Positions 44,101 to 56,000 are shown, counted from the first letter of the stretch. The stretch: 64,000 bases of DNA from Ampelomyces quisqualis (GCA_018398575.1 JAGTXZ010000002.1:2358501-2422500), one strand, 5' to 3'. Notes: a model not told the origin generated them from the letters alone. Translations and numbers: made by a program.

Positions 44101-45720
44101 AACCTAAAGGGTTACGCAGTTACAAAGCCTAGCGCATAGTATTAAGGCAATAGCTAGAAGCTACAGCCTTAATTAAGAGATTTCTAAGAGTAGACTAGTA
44201 ATAGCCTAAAGAGTTACGCAGTTACAAGTAAGAGCTACAGCCTTAGAAAGGTTAGCTTATAAAAAACTTCTAAAGTCTTTTTTTAAAATCTGTATATAAG
44301 TATAACAGAATAATCTAGAAGTAGTTGCAATACGCAAGGACGTTAAATCCCTAGTGTCTACCTGTTAAGGCGCTAGTAAACGCCTAAAGCACTAGAAGCT
44401 TAATACTTTAGGCAGCCTTTAGTTTAAGGACTAATTATATATTCTACTAGAGCTAGCTCTTAGAGCTAAGCTTCTTAAGCTGTATTATAATAATCTACTT
44501 GCTAGCTATTTTAGGTAGGCTAAAATGCTTAAGCTTATAGCCTAATACTACTATTAGCCTAGGCTTAAAAAAGAGCTTAAGGAGTATATTAACTCTTGCT
44601 TAGTGTGCTAAGGCACAAAGTTACTTAAGCAGCGCTCTGCTAGCGTGTTAAACGCGCTTTCTTAACCTTAGAAACTATAGCAAGAAATTATAATAGATTT
44701 TGTTATAGGCCTACTACCTGCTAAGCGCTACAGTGTTATATACAACGTAATACTTATTATAGTTAACAGATATACTAAAATAGCTAAGTATATTCCTACA
44801 CAAAAAACAGTTACTACCTTATACTTAGTAGATCTATTCTTAGAATATATTGTATAATTCTTTAGATTGCCTAAAGGTATTATATTAGATTAAGAAAGTA
44901 TCTTTACTTTATAATTTTAGGCAGACTTCTACTTTGTAGCAAAGGCAAAACGCTAGCTTAGCACTGCCTTCTACTTATAAATAGATAGGCAAACAGAATA
45001 GTAAAATTAGACTCTTAAGCAATACCTAAGAGCTTTTATAAGCAATTATTAAGAAGATTAGGTACACTTCTTATTACTAGCAGAATTTGTATATAACAAT
45101 GCTAAGCAGGCTATATTAGAAATATTCTTATTCTTTGCCTACTATAGGTTTTACCTGCGCCTTAACTGCAAGCTAACAGCGCCTACTAAAGTTTCTAGCG
45201 TTAGAGAAAGGTTATAAATAATTATGTAAACTTAGAATACTCTAGCTAATTACTAGTATAAGACTTAATAATATTAAGAGTAATATTATAATAAAAGACA
45301 CAAGCTCTAAGAGTTTAAACCTAGAGATATAATTCTCTTGTTAACAAAGCATCTACGCCTGTGTAGCGCTAGCAGAAAGTTGTTACTATACTAGATAGGC
45401 CTCTTTTTAGTAGAAAAGCAAATTAGCTTATAAGCTTTTAGGATCTTACTCCTATTACATATAAGAATCTACCTAGTATTCTATACCTTCTTGCTCTAGC
45501 TATTTGTAGCTAAGAAGAAAGAAGAGTTAACTTTACCTAGGCCTATTAATCTAGATAATAGCAAAAAGCTGCAATAACGCTATAAAGTTAAAGCTATGTT
45601 AGTAAAGAGGCGTAACAAGCGTTTAGTAAATTACCTAGTAAAATAAAAAGGCTAGCCCTTAGAATATAACAAATAGGTTAATTAAAAAGATATAGACAAA
45701 TTACTTATAGAGAAGTATAA
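41150..45720 (+). pseudogene. Dead gag-pol of chromovirus copy A
   Basis: Order of relics: Gag with NYTKFSTTCRKL near 41600; a Gag zinc knuckle near 41815-41860 with its His codon changed to Tyr; reverse transcriptase about 42690-43300 (LRLYVDY, then FTKLNLKNAYY); RNase H about 43480-43790; a 102-bp in-frame tandem duplication at 44024-44227; integrase about 44380-45240 (DFVIGLLPAKRY); chromodomain about 45590-45715. Stops replace mostly Gln and Trp codons. Confidence 0.8.
44024..44227 (+). repeat. 102-bp tandem duplication within pol (copy A)
   Basis: Two 102-base units starting AGCCTAGCGCA at 44024 and 44126; 102 is 34 codons, so the duplication was in frame. The same duplication is in copy B at 51216, so it predates the A/B split. 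Confidence 0.85.
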
Positions 45721-45868
45721 CTAAAGAGAAGATTAATTATTACAAATTAATATACAGAAAATGCAAAAGAAAAACAAAAGAGAAAAAAAAAAGAAGAAGA
45801 AAAAAAACTAGGCGCCTTAATAGCGTAACGCTAGCGCCTAAGTAGCGCAGCTAAGCACAAACGCTAGC

Positions 45869-46700
45869 TTACTCTAAGAAGTCTTTATTATCTATATTCT
45901 TAGAGATAGAAAACTTATCTCTATTACTCTTTTTATTTTTCTCTATACTTTCTTACTCTTTTAGAGCTACCTTACTTAGGTTGCCTAGCAGCTTGCAAGT
46001 TGCTAGCGTTATAGCAGCGCGCTGCAAGCGCTTTAGCTTACTCTTAGTAGTAGAGCGCTTAAAGACAGGCTGCCTAAAAGGCTAAGACTTAGCTAGGCGT
46101 TTCTTAGAAGCTTTAGCCTTAGCCTTAGCCTTGCCCTTACTCTTTTCTTTGGTAAGAAAGAGCTAAAGAGTAAGGCTCTAAGAAAGAGAAGTTTTATCTC
46201 TCTTCTTCTTCTACTTCTTATACCTTCTAGAATTAGAGCTCTTGTTAGTATTAGCCTTTTTTAAATTAAGGTTAGAGTTAGACTGCGCGTTAGCCTTACT
46301 AAGTAGTAGTAGATTAGCCTAGACAACGTTAAAGCAATAGCGCAGTAACTATAAGAAATAAGAAAAATAACTTACTTAAGCCTGCAAAAGATTAAGAATG
46401 CCTTCTACTCTAGTAGAGAGGTAATTAGTTGCCTTAACTTGTAAGATTTAGATCTTATTACTCTTAGGCTAATAGCAACTCTTAAACTTAACCTTCTTAT
46501 AGAAGAAAAGCTTTACTAAGGTAGTCTACTAGCGCAACGCTGTCTCTTACGCGTTAATATCTAGGTCTACTCTAGCCTTATTAGTAGCAAAACGCTGCTA
46601 CTACTAGTATAGAGTATTCTAGCTCTTAACAAAACCTAGTAGCACTAGAGTATAAGACTTCTTCTTATAGGCGTACCTATTGTACTATAGGCTGCTAGTG
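45869..46700 (-). pseudogene. Antisense Lys-rich reading frame of copy A (truncated)
   Basis: Counterpart of the minus-strand frame described for copy B. Stop at 45869-45871. The 5' part is lost with the truncation at about 46,700. Includes the run of Lys-Ala/Lys-Gly codons near 46110-46140 and the splice-like GTAAGT...TATAG segment near 46350-46378. Confidence 0.5.
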
Positions 46701-47693
46701 TAGTAGAGTATTATTTACCTCTAAGGCCTATTAGATTTAATGTAGAATTAAATATATTATTATTAGGTGTATATGTGTATTCTTGTCTTCTAATAGCTCT
46801 TTAGCTATTATATCTTGTCTATGCTCTTAGCTATACCCTAAGCGTTTTTTAGACTTACTTCTTATGTTACTTTACTACATCTCTCTTCTAATCTATAGAA
46901 AGAAGCCTCTTTTCTTTTATACTAAACGCAAAACTAAAATACTTAAATAAAAGAACTAACTTCTAAGAAAAAACAACTCTAAACTTTTTGTAATGCTAAA
47001 GTAGTAGCTAACAGGCCTTTAGTAAAAGAGTAGTACCTATTTATAATCTTTTCTTATCTCCTTACATTACTATCTAATTCTTTTACCTAAATACTAAAGC
47101 GCTATTAGCCTACGTTATTCTAACTTTACCTAGTGTTATAGTAGTGTTACTTAGGCAGACTTACGTTGCAACTACAAACGCCTTAGACTACTCTTATTAT
47201 AACAAGTCTTATGTTAGTTAACTTTACTTTACTTTTTAGCTCTACTCTCTTTTAGCTGCTTTACTCTACGCCTCTTTCTCTCTTAACTTACCTAATGCGC
47301 AACTTTACTGCTGCTGTACTGTAATTAGCTACTTAACTTCTCTACCTTATTAATAAGCATTCTAACTAGCTCTAACTTAGTTTATATTATCTACTTATTA
47401 CTTTCTTACTTTACTACCTTTATTTACTTTTAAGGTAACTTATCTATACGCAGCTATACTACTTTGCTCTAGTATACACTTTACTCTTTTACTTACTTAG
47501 CTACCTCTTCTTGTAATTTAGCGCATTCTTACTTTAGAGCTCTAAGTTTCTAGCTTAGCTGTTACTAATAGTTACTTAGTTAACGCTTTGTATTTAGTTA
47601 ATTAGAATTTTCCTAATATATGTGCCTAATACTTTCTTAGCTTCTTAGTTGCACCTTACCTTTATCTTTAAGCTATAATAAAAAATAAGCTTG
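46701..47693. other. Left flank of copy B: older AT-rich element, unidentified
   Basis: About 990 bases unlike copy A or B. Since copy B has a GCTTG target duplication, this flank was once continuous with 54,682 onwards. Pyrimidine-rich on the plus strand (many CTTTACT words). No domain recognised. Confidence 0.5.
47689..47693. repeat. Target site duplication GCTTG (left)
   Basis: Five bases directly before the LTR start TGTAAGGATGC; the same five follow the right LTR at 54677-54681. Confidence 0.85.
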
Positions 47694-47972
47694 TGTAAGG
47701 ATGCTATAGCGTAGAGCTATTGGTTGCGCAATGCGCCTGCGCTACAACAACGCTACTCTAGCGTCCTTACGCGTAGAACGCGTATAGCTGCCCTAGCGCC
47801 TTAACAGCGCTATGCTAGCGTAGACCTAGTGCATTCTAGTTATAAGGATACGCGTCTAGTTATATCTACAAAAGGGCAGTTCTGCACTAAAGTAGTAGAA
47901 CAGGAATTAACTTACTTCTACCTGTACTACTATTGTTATCCTGTAACTTTACTACTATATAAACCTCTTATA
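47694..47972 (+). repeat. 5' LTR of copy B
   Basis: 279 bp, begins TGTAAGG, ends TCTTATA. Has TATATAA close to its right end. Differs from the right LTR at about 23 positions, all transitions by my alignment. Confidence 0.92.
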
Positions 47973-48329
47973 GTTTTAATTCCTCTACCTTGCAAAAGGA
48001 TAGCAGCCTAGTTGCCTAATAACAATAGATTAGGATCTGCCCCTAAGCCTACTAGCCAATCTATTAAGAGAAAACACCCCTAATAAGAAATTAATGCTTA
48101 GCCTAGGCAAACGCTTAGCGCAGCTAAAGCGCTAGCGCTAAGAACTTAAGGAGCAAGCTAAGATCTAGACTCTAAAGAAGGAAGTACGCTAATAGGAGCA
48201 ATTATTAGCAGGTAAACAACCTCTTCTACCTCCTAAACAGCCCTTAGGCGCTCTAAATAAAACAGATCTACTAACTCTCCTAGTTGGACGCGACACGTCC
48301 CTACTAGCGCAACGCCTCTAACTTAACCT

Positions 48330-51300
48330 ATTAGCGCTACTAGGACGCAGGCTAAAGATTAAGAAAATCCCTGTCTTTAAAGGCAAGGGAATTAGGGAGT
48401 ATTAGGACTTTAAGGCTAGGCTATCTATTGCCTTTTAATTAGACTCCTTAGCCTTCTAGCTTAAGGATCAAAAGATTGCCTTTACCCTCTAATACCTACA
48501 AACTACGTTTTAACAAATATAGATATAGAAAGAATAAAAAGATAATAGTAAAACGCTGGCGTAGCGCAATATAATGTCCTTTCTACTTAATTAGATTAAG
48601 AGCCCTGTAAATAGAGAGCTTTAAGTTACTATATAGTATTAAAAGGTATTCTAAAAGAATAGCTAAACAGTAAACAAATTTGCAGCCTATCTATCTACTT
48701 TAGAAAATTAGGTAAATCTCTCTTATAAATAGAAACACCTAGTAATGCACTTATATAGTAAACTCTACCTAGAGATTAGAGTAGCTCTCTCTAACTACAC
48801 TAAGTTCTCTACTACCTGCAGAAAACTTGTTAAACGCACTGTAACGCTAAAAGACAACTTGCGCTATAGTAGTAGTATACTATTACTATACTATTACACA
48901 CACAGAACGCCTAGTACAGGAAAAACTTTGCAGCCTAAACTAGACGCAACAGCTTTACAACGTTATATTGCTAGTACTACAAACCTAAGCCTAAAGCTAA
49001 CTAACACCTGCTACTATTATAGTAAGATAGGCTATTAGGCTAGAGAGTGTAGATTAAGGCTTAACAGCTCTTCTTCTATTACTAGTTCAAACGCAATATA
49101 AACAAAAAACAAGCAGGCCTAAGAGAAGCCTTCCCTTTAACAGCTTAAGTCCTACTATAATAGAAGGATTGTATTAAAGTACTTAGGACGCTGCGTAATA
49201 ATAGCGCTGCGTAGCCTATATAAATCCTAGTTAACTGCAGTGCAGAACTTAGCACTATTAACAAGAGAGTTGCCTTGCTTAAGGATCTCTCTTGTATTAA
49301 CAGCGCTGTACTACTAACTATCTGCTTGCCTAACTTAAGCACTGTACCTAGCTTCTACGCTTATTAAGCTTATCTAATAATAAAGGACAACTAGGGCGTA
49401 ACTAAGTCCTTTACTACTATCCTATATAGAATTGCTAATGCGGCACAACCTATTATTTTAGGTCTACTAAGCCTAAAAGAAGGGCGCGTTGTTATTAACT
49501 GTAAGTTAAAGTAGTAGCGCTATAAGCTTAACACTAATACAATAAGGGTTAAAGATGCAAAAACTTTTGCAGGATCTCTTTATAATAAGCTAAGCGTGTA
49601 TATAGTCCTAGTAGGCAGTCTATAATCCTTCTCTGCTAAATGCCTATTATAGCCTATTAAACTTAAGAATTTTAAAGACGTTGCAAATAGTAACGCTGCT
49701 AACGCGCTGCTGCAGCACTATAGAGGCAACTATGCTATTAAGTTAGAAGAAGGAACTATAGCTCTATATAGGCTACTCTACAACCTCTTACTAAAGGAGC
49801 TAAGTGTACTGCGCGACTACTTAGTAACAGCGCAAAGCCTAGGCTAGATCTAAGAAAGTATAAGCCCTGCAGGGGCACCTATTCTATTTGTGCCTAAAAA
49901 AGATAGAACGCTACGCCTTTATGTAGATTATTAAGGCCTTAATTAAGTTACTAAGAAGAATAGACTAGCTCTTCTCTTAATTAGAAAAACCCTTGATTAG
50001 CTCTGTAGATTAGTAAAGTTTACTAAGCTTAATCTTAAGAACGCGTATTACTAGATTAGGATCTAGTAAGGTAATAAGTAGAAGACAGCGTTTTGCACAC
50101 AATACAGCTACTTTAAGTACATAGTTATGCCCTTTAGGCTAACTAACGCGCCTGCTACGTTCTAGGAGTATATTAACAGAGCCTTAGCCTTGTATTTAGA
50201 TATCTTTTGCGTTATCTATCTTAATAATATCTTAGTCTTTTCTTAAAAGAGGGAGGATTATTAGAAATAGGTAAGAAAAGTACTCGCTAAGCTAAGAGAA
50301 TACAGTCTTTTTGTTAATTTGAAAAAGTGTACCTTTGCTACTAACTAAGTTAAGTTCTTAGAGTTTATTATACGCCTTAATAGTATTATAATAGATCTAG
50401 AACAGGTTTGCGCAGTTATTAATTAGCCTACGCTAACGTCCTTTAAAGATGTTTAAGTCTTCTTAGGCTTTGCAAACTTCTATTAACGCTTTATATAGGG
50501 TTTCTCTGTTATTGTTAGCCTAATTACTAATCTTCTAAAAGGATTAGTTTAAGAGAAGAAGTCTAGTCCTTTTAACTAGCCTAACGCTGCAGAGAAAGCA
50601 AAGCGCTAGCTATGCAACAGGTTTGTAACTACGCCTGTCCTGCAGCACTATAATTATACACTCCTATCTAAGTTAGAAACTAATGCCTCTATTTAGAGAG
50701 TAGCGGGCATTTTCTTCTAACTCTATGCAGATAGGAACTAGTACTCTGTAGCCTTCTAGTTAAGAAAGCTCTTGCCTGCAAAAAGAAACTACTATATATA
50801 CAACCTAGAGCTCCTTACTATTATTGCAGTAGTGCAGCACTAGCGTTACTACGTTAAAAGGCTAGTAATTTAGTTAGAAATATAGACAGACTATAACAAC
50901 CTACGCAGCTTTATAGGCACGTTAACCCTGTCTAGAAGACAGGCTAGCTAGGCAATAAAGCTAGCTGCTTACAACTTTAAGATTAAGTATTAGTCTAAAA
51001 AGACAAATCCTATAGACAGGCCTTTAAGGCAACTTGTAGACAACAGTAATACACTAGATGTTTAACTATTAGATATATTGCTAGCACTGCAAAAGAAGTT
51101 GCAGCTAGCAAAAACCTAAGCTAAGCTACTTAGTAAGAAGCTAGCGTTAGTAAAAAGCTAGATAATAGCTTAATAGTAAGCAGGTACTCTACATCTTAGT
51201 AAAGATGTTTCTATAAGCCTAGCGCACAGCGTTAAGGCAACAGCTATAAGCTATAGCTCTAATTAGGAGATCTCTAAAAGCAGACTAGTAGTAACCTAAA

Positions 51301-52915
51301 GAGTTACGCAGTTACAAAGCCTAACGCACAGCGTTAAGGCAACAGCTAGGAGCTACAGCCCTAATTAAGAGATTTCTAAGAGCAGACTAGTAATAGCCTA
51401 AAGGGTTACGCAGTTACAAGCAAAAGCTGCAGCCTTAGAGAGGTTAGCTTATAAGGAACTCTCTAAGTCCTTCTTTAAAATCTGTATACAAGTATAACAG
51501 AATAACCTAGAAGCAGTTGCAATACGCAAGGACGTTAAATCCCTAGTGTCTACCTGTTAAGGTGCTAGTAAACGCCTAAAGCACTAGAAGCTTAATACTT
51601 TAGGCAGCCTTTAGTTTAAGGACTAATTATATATTCTACTAGAGCTAGCTCTTAGAGCTAAGCTTCTTAAGCTATATTATAATAATCTACTTGCTAGCTA
51701 TTTTAGGCAGGCTAAAACGCTTAAGCTTATAGCCTAATACTACTATTAGCCTAGGCTTAAGAAAGAGCTTAAGAAGTACATTAACTTTTGCTTAGTGTGC
51801 TAAGGTACAAAGTTACTTAAGTAGCGCTCTACTAGCGTGTTAAACGCGCTCCCCTAACCTTAGAGACTATAGCAAGAAATTACAATAGATTTTGTTATAG
51901 GCCTGCTACCTGCCAAGCGCTACAGCGTTGTGTACAACGCAATACTTGTTATAGTTAATAGGTATACAAAAATAGCTAAGTATATCTCTATACAGAAAAC
52001 AGTTACTACCTTATAATTAGTAGATCTTTTTTTAGAACACGTTGTACAATTCTTTAGCTTGCCTAAAGGTATTGTATTAGACTAAGGAAGTGTCTTTACT
52101 TTACAGTTCTAAGTAGACTTCTACTTTATAGTAAAGGTAAAGCGCTAGCTTAGCACTACCTTCTATCTGTAAACAGATAGCTAAACAGAGCGTTAGAATC
52201 AAACGCTAGAGCAATACTTAAGGGCTTTTATAGGCAATTAACCTAATAATTGGGTACACTTTCTGTTACTAGTAGAGTTTATATACAACAATGCTAGATA
52301 GGCTATATTAGGAGTATTCCTATTCTTTGCCTGCTATAGGTTCTACCTACGCCTTAACTGCAAGCTAACAGCGCCTACTAAAGTTCCTAGTATTAGAGAA
52401 AGGTTACAGAAGCTTATACAAACTTAGGACGCTTTAGCTAATTACTAGAGCAAAAGTTTACAATACTAGAAACAATATTACAATAAGAAACACAGGCTCT
52501 AAGAGTTTAAACCAGAGGATATAGTCCTCTTATTAACAAAGCATCTGCGCCTGCGCAGCGCTAGCAAAAAGCTATTACTGCGCTAGATAGGCTCCTTTCT
52601 AGTAGATAAGTAAATTAGCTTACAAGCTTTTAGAATCTTACTTCTATTACACATAAAAGTCTACTCTGTATTTTATACGTCCTTGCTCTAGCTGTTTATG
52701 CTAAGAGAGGAGAAAGAATTAACTCTACCTAGGCCTGTTAACCTAGACAATAGTAATAAGCTAGGGCAACACTATAAGGTTAAAGCTGTTCTAGTAAAGC
52801 AGCGCAACAGATATTTAGTAAACTACCTAGTTAAATAGAAAGGCTAGCTACTAGAATATAACAAGTAGGTTAATTAAAAAGACATAGACAAATTACTTAT
52901 AGAGAAGTATAACTA
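48330..52915 (+). pseudogene. Dead gag-pol of chromovirus copy B
   Basis: Gag about 48330-49130 (IPVFKGKGIREY; FAAYLSTLEN; YLEIRVALSNYTKFSTTCRKL split over 48745 on; zinc-knuckle relic near 49005-49048). Reverse transcriptase about 49880-50490: RLYVDY, FTKLNLKNAYY, KTAFCTQYSYFKYIVMPF, LTNAPATF, and FCVIYLNNILVFS, where LNN replaces the catalytic LDD by G-to-A type changes. RNase H about 50670-50980. Duplicated 102-base unit 51216-51419. Integrase about 51560-52400 (EITIDFVIGLLPAKRYS; VQFFSLPKGIVLD). Chromodomain about 52775-52915 (HYKVKAVLVKQRNRYLVNYLVK). Stops are TAA or TAG, mostly where Gln or Trp is expected. Confidence 0.88.
51216..51419 (+). repeat. 102-bp tandem duplication within pol (copy B)
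   Basis: Units start at 51216 and 51318, same period and sequence class as in copy A. Lies between RNase H and integrase. Confidence 0.85.
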
Positions 52916-53064
52916 GAGAAGAGATTAATTATTATTACAAATTAATATACAGAAAAAACAAAAGGAAAAACAAAGGGAAAAAAAAGAAAAAAAGAAAAAA
53001 AAACCAGGCGCCTTAGTAGCGCAACGCTAGCGCCTAAGCAGCGCAACTAGGTATAAACGCTAGC

Positions 53065-54200
53065 TTACTTTAGAAAGTCCTTGTTATCTAGGTTCTTAGG
53101 GATAGAGAACTTGTCTCTACTACTCTCCTTATCCTCCCCCTTAACCTCTCTTATACCTTCCTGCCCCTTTATAGTAGCTTTACCTAGATTACCTACTAGC
53201 TTATAAGTTAACAGCGTAGTAGCAGCGCGTTAAGAGCGTTTTAGCTTGCCTTTAGTAGCAGGGCGCTTAAAAAAAGGCTGCCTAGTTGGCTAGGACTTAA
53301 CTAGGCGTTTCCTAAGAGCCTTAGCCTTAGCCTTAGCCTTGCCCTTAGCCTTGCCCTTTCCTTTAGAGGAAGGAGGCGTAGGAGTAGAGCTCTAAAGAGA
53401 AGGGGTTTTATCTCTCTCCTTCTCTTGCTCCTTGCGCCCTCTAGAATTAGAGCTCTAGTTGCTAGCAGCCTCTTCTAAATTAAGATTAGAGTTAGACTAC
53501 GCGTTAGCCTTGCTAAGTAGTAGCAGATTAGCCTAGATAACGTTAGAATAACAGTGCAGCAACTGTAAGAAACAAGAAAAAATAACTTACTTAGGCCTGC
53601 AGGAGATTAAAAATGCCCTCTACTACAGTAGAGAGGCAGTTAGTTGCCTTAACCTGCAGGATCTAGATCTTATTACTCTTAGGCTAATAGTAACTCTTAA
53701 ACTTTACCTCCTTATAGAGGAAAAGCTCTACTAAGGTAGTCTACTAGCGCAACGCTGTCTCTTACGCGTTAATATTTAAGTCTGCTCTAGCCTTATTAGT
53801 AGCAAAGCACTACTACTGCTAGTATAGAGTATTCTAGCTCTTAATAAAACTTAGTAGCACTAGAGTACAGAACTTCTTCTTATAGGTGTACCTATTGCAC
53901 TATAGGCTGCTAGAGACGTAGTTGCACACTATACTATTAATCTTTAGACTCTTAGTATAACGTAGGTAAACTAGCTTAGCTAGCTTAATATTAGAGATGC
54001 TACTGCAGCAGGCAATAGGCGTAGCCTAAACGCTAGGTTAGCAATGTTGCAACGCTAGCGTTACACTACTTACAGAGATAGTAGAAGTAGTAGGCAGCAT
54101 AGGTATAGTGCTTATAGTAATTAATATAGGGGCGATAGAGTTGCAATAGCGTAGAGCTAGGAGATAGTGTAGTAGTAATAGTAATATAATTGTTACTAAG
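53065..54200 (-). pseudogene. Antisense Lys-rich gene relic within chromovirus copy B
   Basis: Minus-strand coding-like frame convergent to pol, stop at 53065-53067 (…NKDFLK). Upstream it has a hydrophobic/Ser-Thr part near 54050-54200 (ITISTIPMLPTTSTISVSS), a central part (FCTLVLLSFIK; VKATNCLSTVVEGIFNLLQ), and a Lys/Ala/Gly stretch at about 53325-53350 (SSKGKGKAKGKAKAKAKA). Between the centre and the 3' part the frame shifts at a 28-base segment (53563-53590, GTAAGT to TTACAG); removing it joins the frames, so it may be a very short intron. Internal stops sit where Gln or Trp codons would be expected, so it suffered the same mutation as pol. No family recognised; present in A and B. Confidence 0.55.
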
Positions 54201-54380
54201 AAAGTAGAAAGAATTAGGCACACAAAGTTCTGCTATAATTCTGCTATTACTATAGCTACTAGCTGCCTTTTAGATTTACCTAGAGTTTTAGCCTTAGCAC
54301 AACAACAGCCCTTATAACAACAACATTAGGCACGCGCTAATAAAACCTAATGTTATACAAATTGCTAGAATAGTAATTCT

Positions 54381-54394
54381 AGAGAGAAGAGAAT
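54381..54394 (+). other. Polypurine tract of copy B
   Basis: AGAGAGAAGAGAA immediately upstream of the right LTR, the expected primer site for plus-strand DNA synthesis. Confidence 0.6.
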
Positions 54395-54397
54395 AAT

Positions 54398-54676
54398 TGT
54401 AAGAATGCTATAGCGTAGAGCTATTGGTCGCGCAATGCGCCTGCGCTACAACAACGCTACCTTAGCGTTCTTACGCGTAGAACGCGCATAGCTGCCCTAG
54501 CGCCTTAACAGCGCTACGCTAGCGCAGACCTAGTGCATTCTAGTTGTAAGAACACGCGTCTAGTTGTATCTATAAAAGAGCAGTTCTACACTAAAGTAGT
54601 AGAATAGAAATTAACTTACTTCTACTTATACTACTATTGTTATCCTGTAACTTTGCTGCTATACAAACCTCTTACA
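54398..54676 (+). repeat. 3' LTR of copy B
   Basis: 279 bp, begins TGTAAGAATGC and ends CTCTTACA, the least altered of the three LTRs at its ends. Confidence 0.92.
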
Positions 54677-54681
54677 GCTTG
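54677..54681. repeat. Target site duplication GCTTG (right)
   Basis: Matches 47689-47693 exactly and marks where copy B inserted. Confidence 0.85.
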
Positions 54682-56000
54682 TTTCTAGGCCTAATAGAGA
54701 TACTTGCTTTCTAGTTTACAGGTACCTAGTTAACTGTTCTGGCTATAGTAATGTAATTAACTAGAGTAAGTGCAAGTTTATTAATAAGTTAAGCTAAACG
54801 CGTACTAACATTTACCTTAGTTAAATTAAACAAAGATAGAAAGCTAAGCTGCCTTCTTATTACTAAGCTCTAGTTAGTTTTTGTTGCTCTTAAGTCTGCA
54901 AAGAAAACCTTTAGGCCTTATCTATTACTGCTTGCTGTTAGCTCTTACTTAAGAGATAAATAGGTAAGCTTAGTTATTAAAACTAATAGGCTTCTACATA
55001 TTAATAAGTTACTTTTTACGCTAAGCAATTACTTTAGCCTTAAGAATAACTCTAAAGCTAAGAAGTATAAGATCTATAATACCTGTATTAAGAGCTTTAT
55101 CTTAAGCTATACTAACTACGCTATTAACATAGCTTCTATTAAAGATAAGTCTAAGCACTTGTGTAGTTGCTGCGCAAGAGCTAGTTAGACATTTAAGTCT
55201 ACTAGCTTATGTATGCAGTTTAGGTTTTAGGGCAAGCTACTAAATAATAGTACTTGTAGTAACTGCTTATTCTCTTCTACTAAAGAGTAGTGTTTAATAA
55301 ATTGTAAGTAGCTAACGCCTTTTTAGTTATTTTTTTCTATTGTTTTTCAAAGTTATTTGCTAATTATTTGTAGGCGCTCTAGTTATTCTACGTAGTGTTA
55401 AGAGAACTAGAGCTGTTAAGCCCTTCTATATTACTCCTAGTCCTTTTATTTTTAATAACTTGCCTTCTAAAAATTTGCGTAATTGCAGTTTGCTAACCCT
55501 AGTAAAAAAGCTTAGTAGCTTTAGAGCTCTAAGCAAGTCTAGGCTGTTAGATTTTGCAAAGTTATTAGCTAAGAAAGCTTGTTAAAGCCTAGACTTTAAT
55601 GCTAGCAAGGTCTCTAAAAACTCTTCTAAAGCTAGCTATAACTCTAAGGAGTCTTTAGGTACTTTATCTCCTAGTAAGCGTTGCATTTCTAGTCTATCTA
55701 CAAAGAGCTGTAGAGTTAAGATGTTGCCTTATAAGAAGGCTTAGTTAGATCCTAAGTTAGCTGTAGTTAATAAGAATGTTAAGAAGGATACTAACAATAC
55801 TATTAATACTGTAGCTAGTAAGGCTTTAGCTTAGCTTAATGTTAGTAGGCCTTTAACTAGTGCAAAGTGTAGTGTTAATAATACTAGCCTAAAAGCTAGT
55901 AATAGCAATCTATTAGTTAGAGATATTAATATAGATGCCTTAAGTAATAGCTTAGGTAGCCTAAATAACTTCTCTAACAATTAGAGTTTTCTATTATAGA
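54682..56000 (+). pseudogene. Degenerate Cys/Ser-rich coding relic 1
   Basis: Plus-strand frames with few non-stop interruptions and amino-acid-like composition. At about 55150-55300 a cysteine cluster reads C-S-C-C-A-R-A-S ... C-M-Q-F-R-F ... STCSNC-LFSSTK, followed by a Ser/Lys/Asn-rich part at 55440-56000 (KKLSSFRALSKSRLLDFAKLL). Domain not identified; it lies on the right flank of copy B and belongs to the element that B entered. Confidence 0.45.

Larger units (their letters stand above)
40514..46700 (+). mobile_element. Ty3/gypsy chromovirus copy A, RIP-degenerate and 3'-truncated
   Basis: Starts with a 282-bp LTR (40514-40795) and runs parallel to copy B at an offset of about 7.2 kb. 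Gag, reverse transcriptase, RNase H, integrase and chromodomain can be traced through dense TAA/TAG stops. Similarity to B stops near 46,700 (shared ...GGCTGCTAG), so the last ~480 bases of the internal region and the 3' LTR are missing. A carries more C-to-T and G-to-A changes than B and so is older or was mutated more often. Confidence 0.85.
47694..54676 (+). mobile_element. Ty3/gypsy chromovirus copy B, full length, RIP-degenerate
   Basis: 6983 bp with two 279-bp LTRs, LTR ends TGTAAG(A/G)...TCTTA(C/T)A forming a short inverted repeat, a purine tract (54381-54394) just before the right LTR, and a 5-bp target duplication. Gag then pol (RT, RNase H, integrase, chromodomain) on the plus strand; a minus-strand Lys-rich frame lies between pol and the right LTR. 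The order integrase after RT defines Ty3/gypsy, and the C-terminal chromodomain defines chromoviruses. All frames are broken by stops. Confidence 0.92.

Noticed and set aside
49145..49342. Minus-strand frame in chromovirus copy B
   Set aside because: Shadow of the Gag-pol relic on the plus strand.
40514..54676. Tandem LTR-internal-LTR-internal-LTR array formed by unequal crossing-over
   Set aside because: Copy B has its own GCTTG duplication on both sides and unrelated sequence lies between A and B, so B is an independent insertion.
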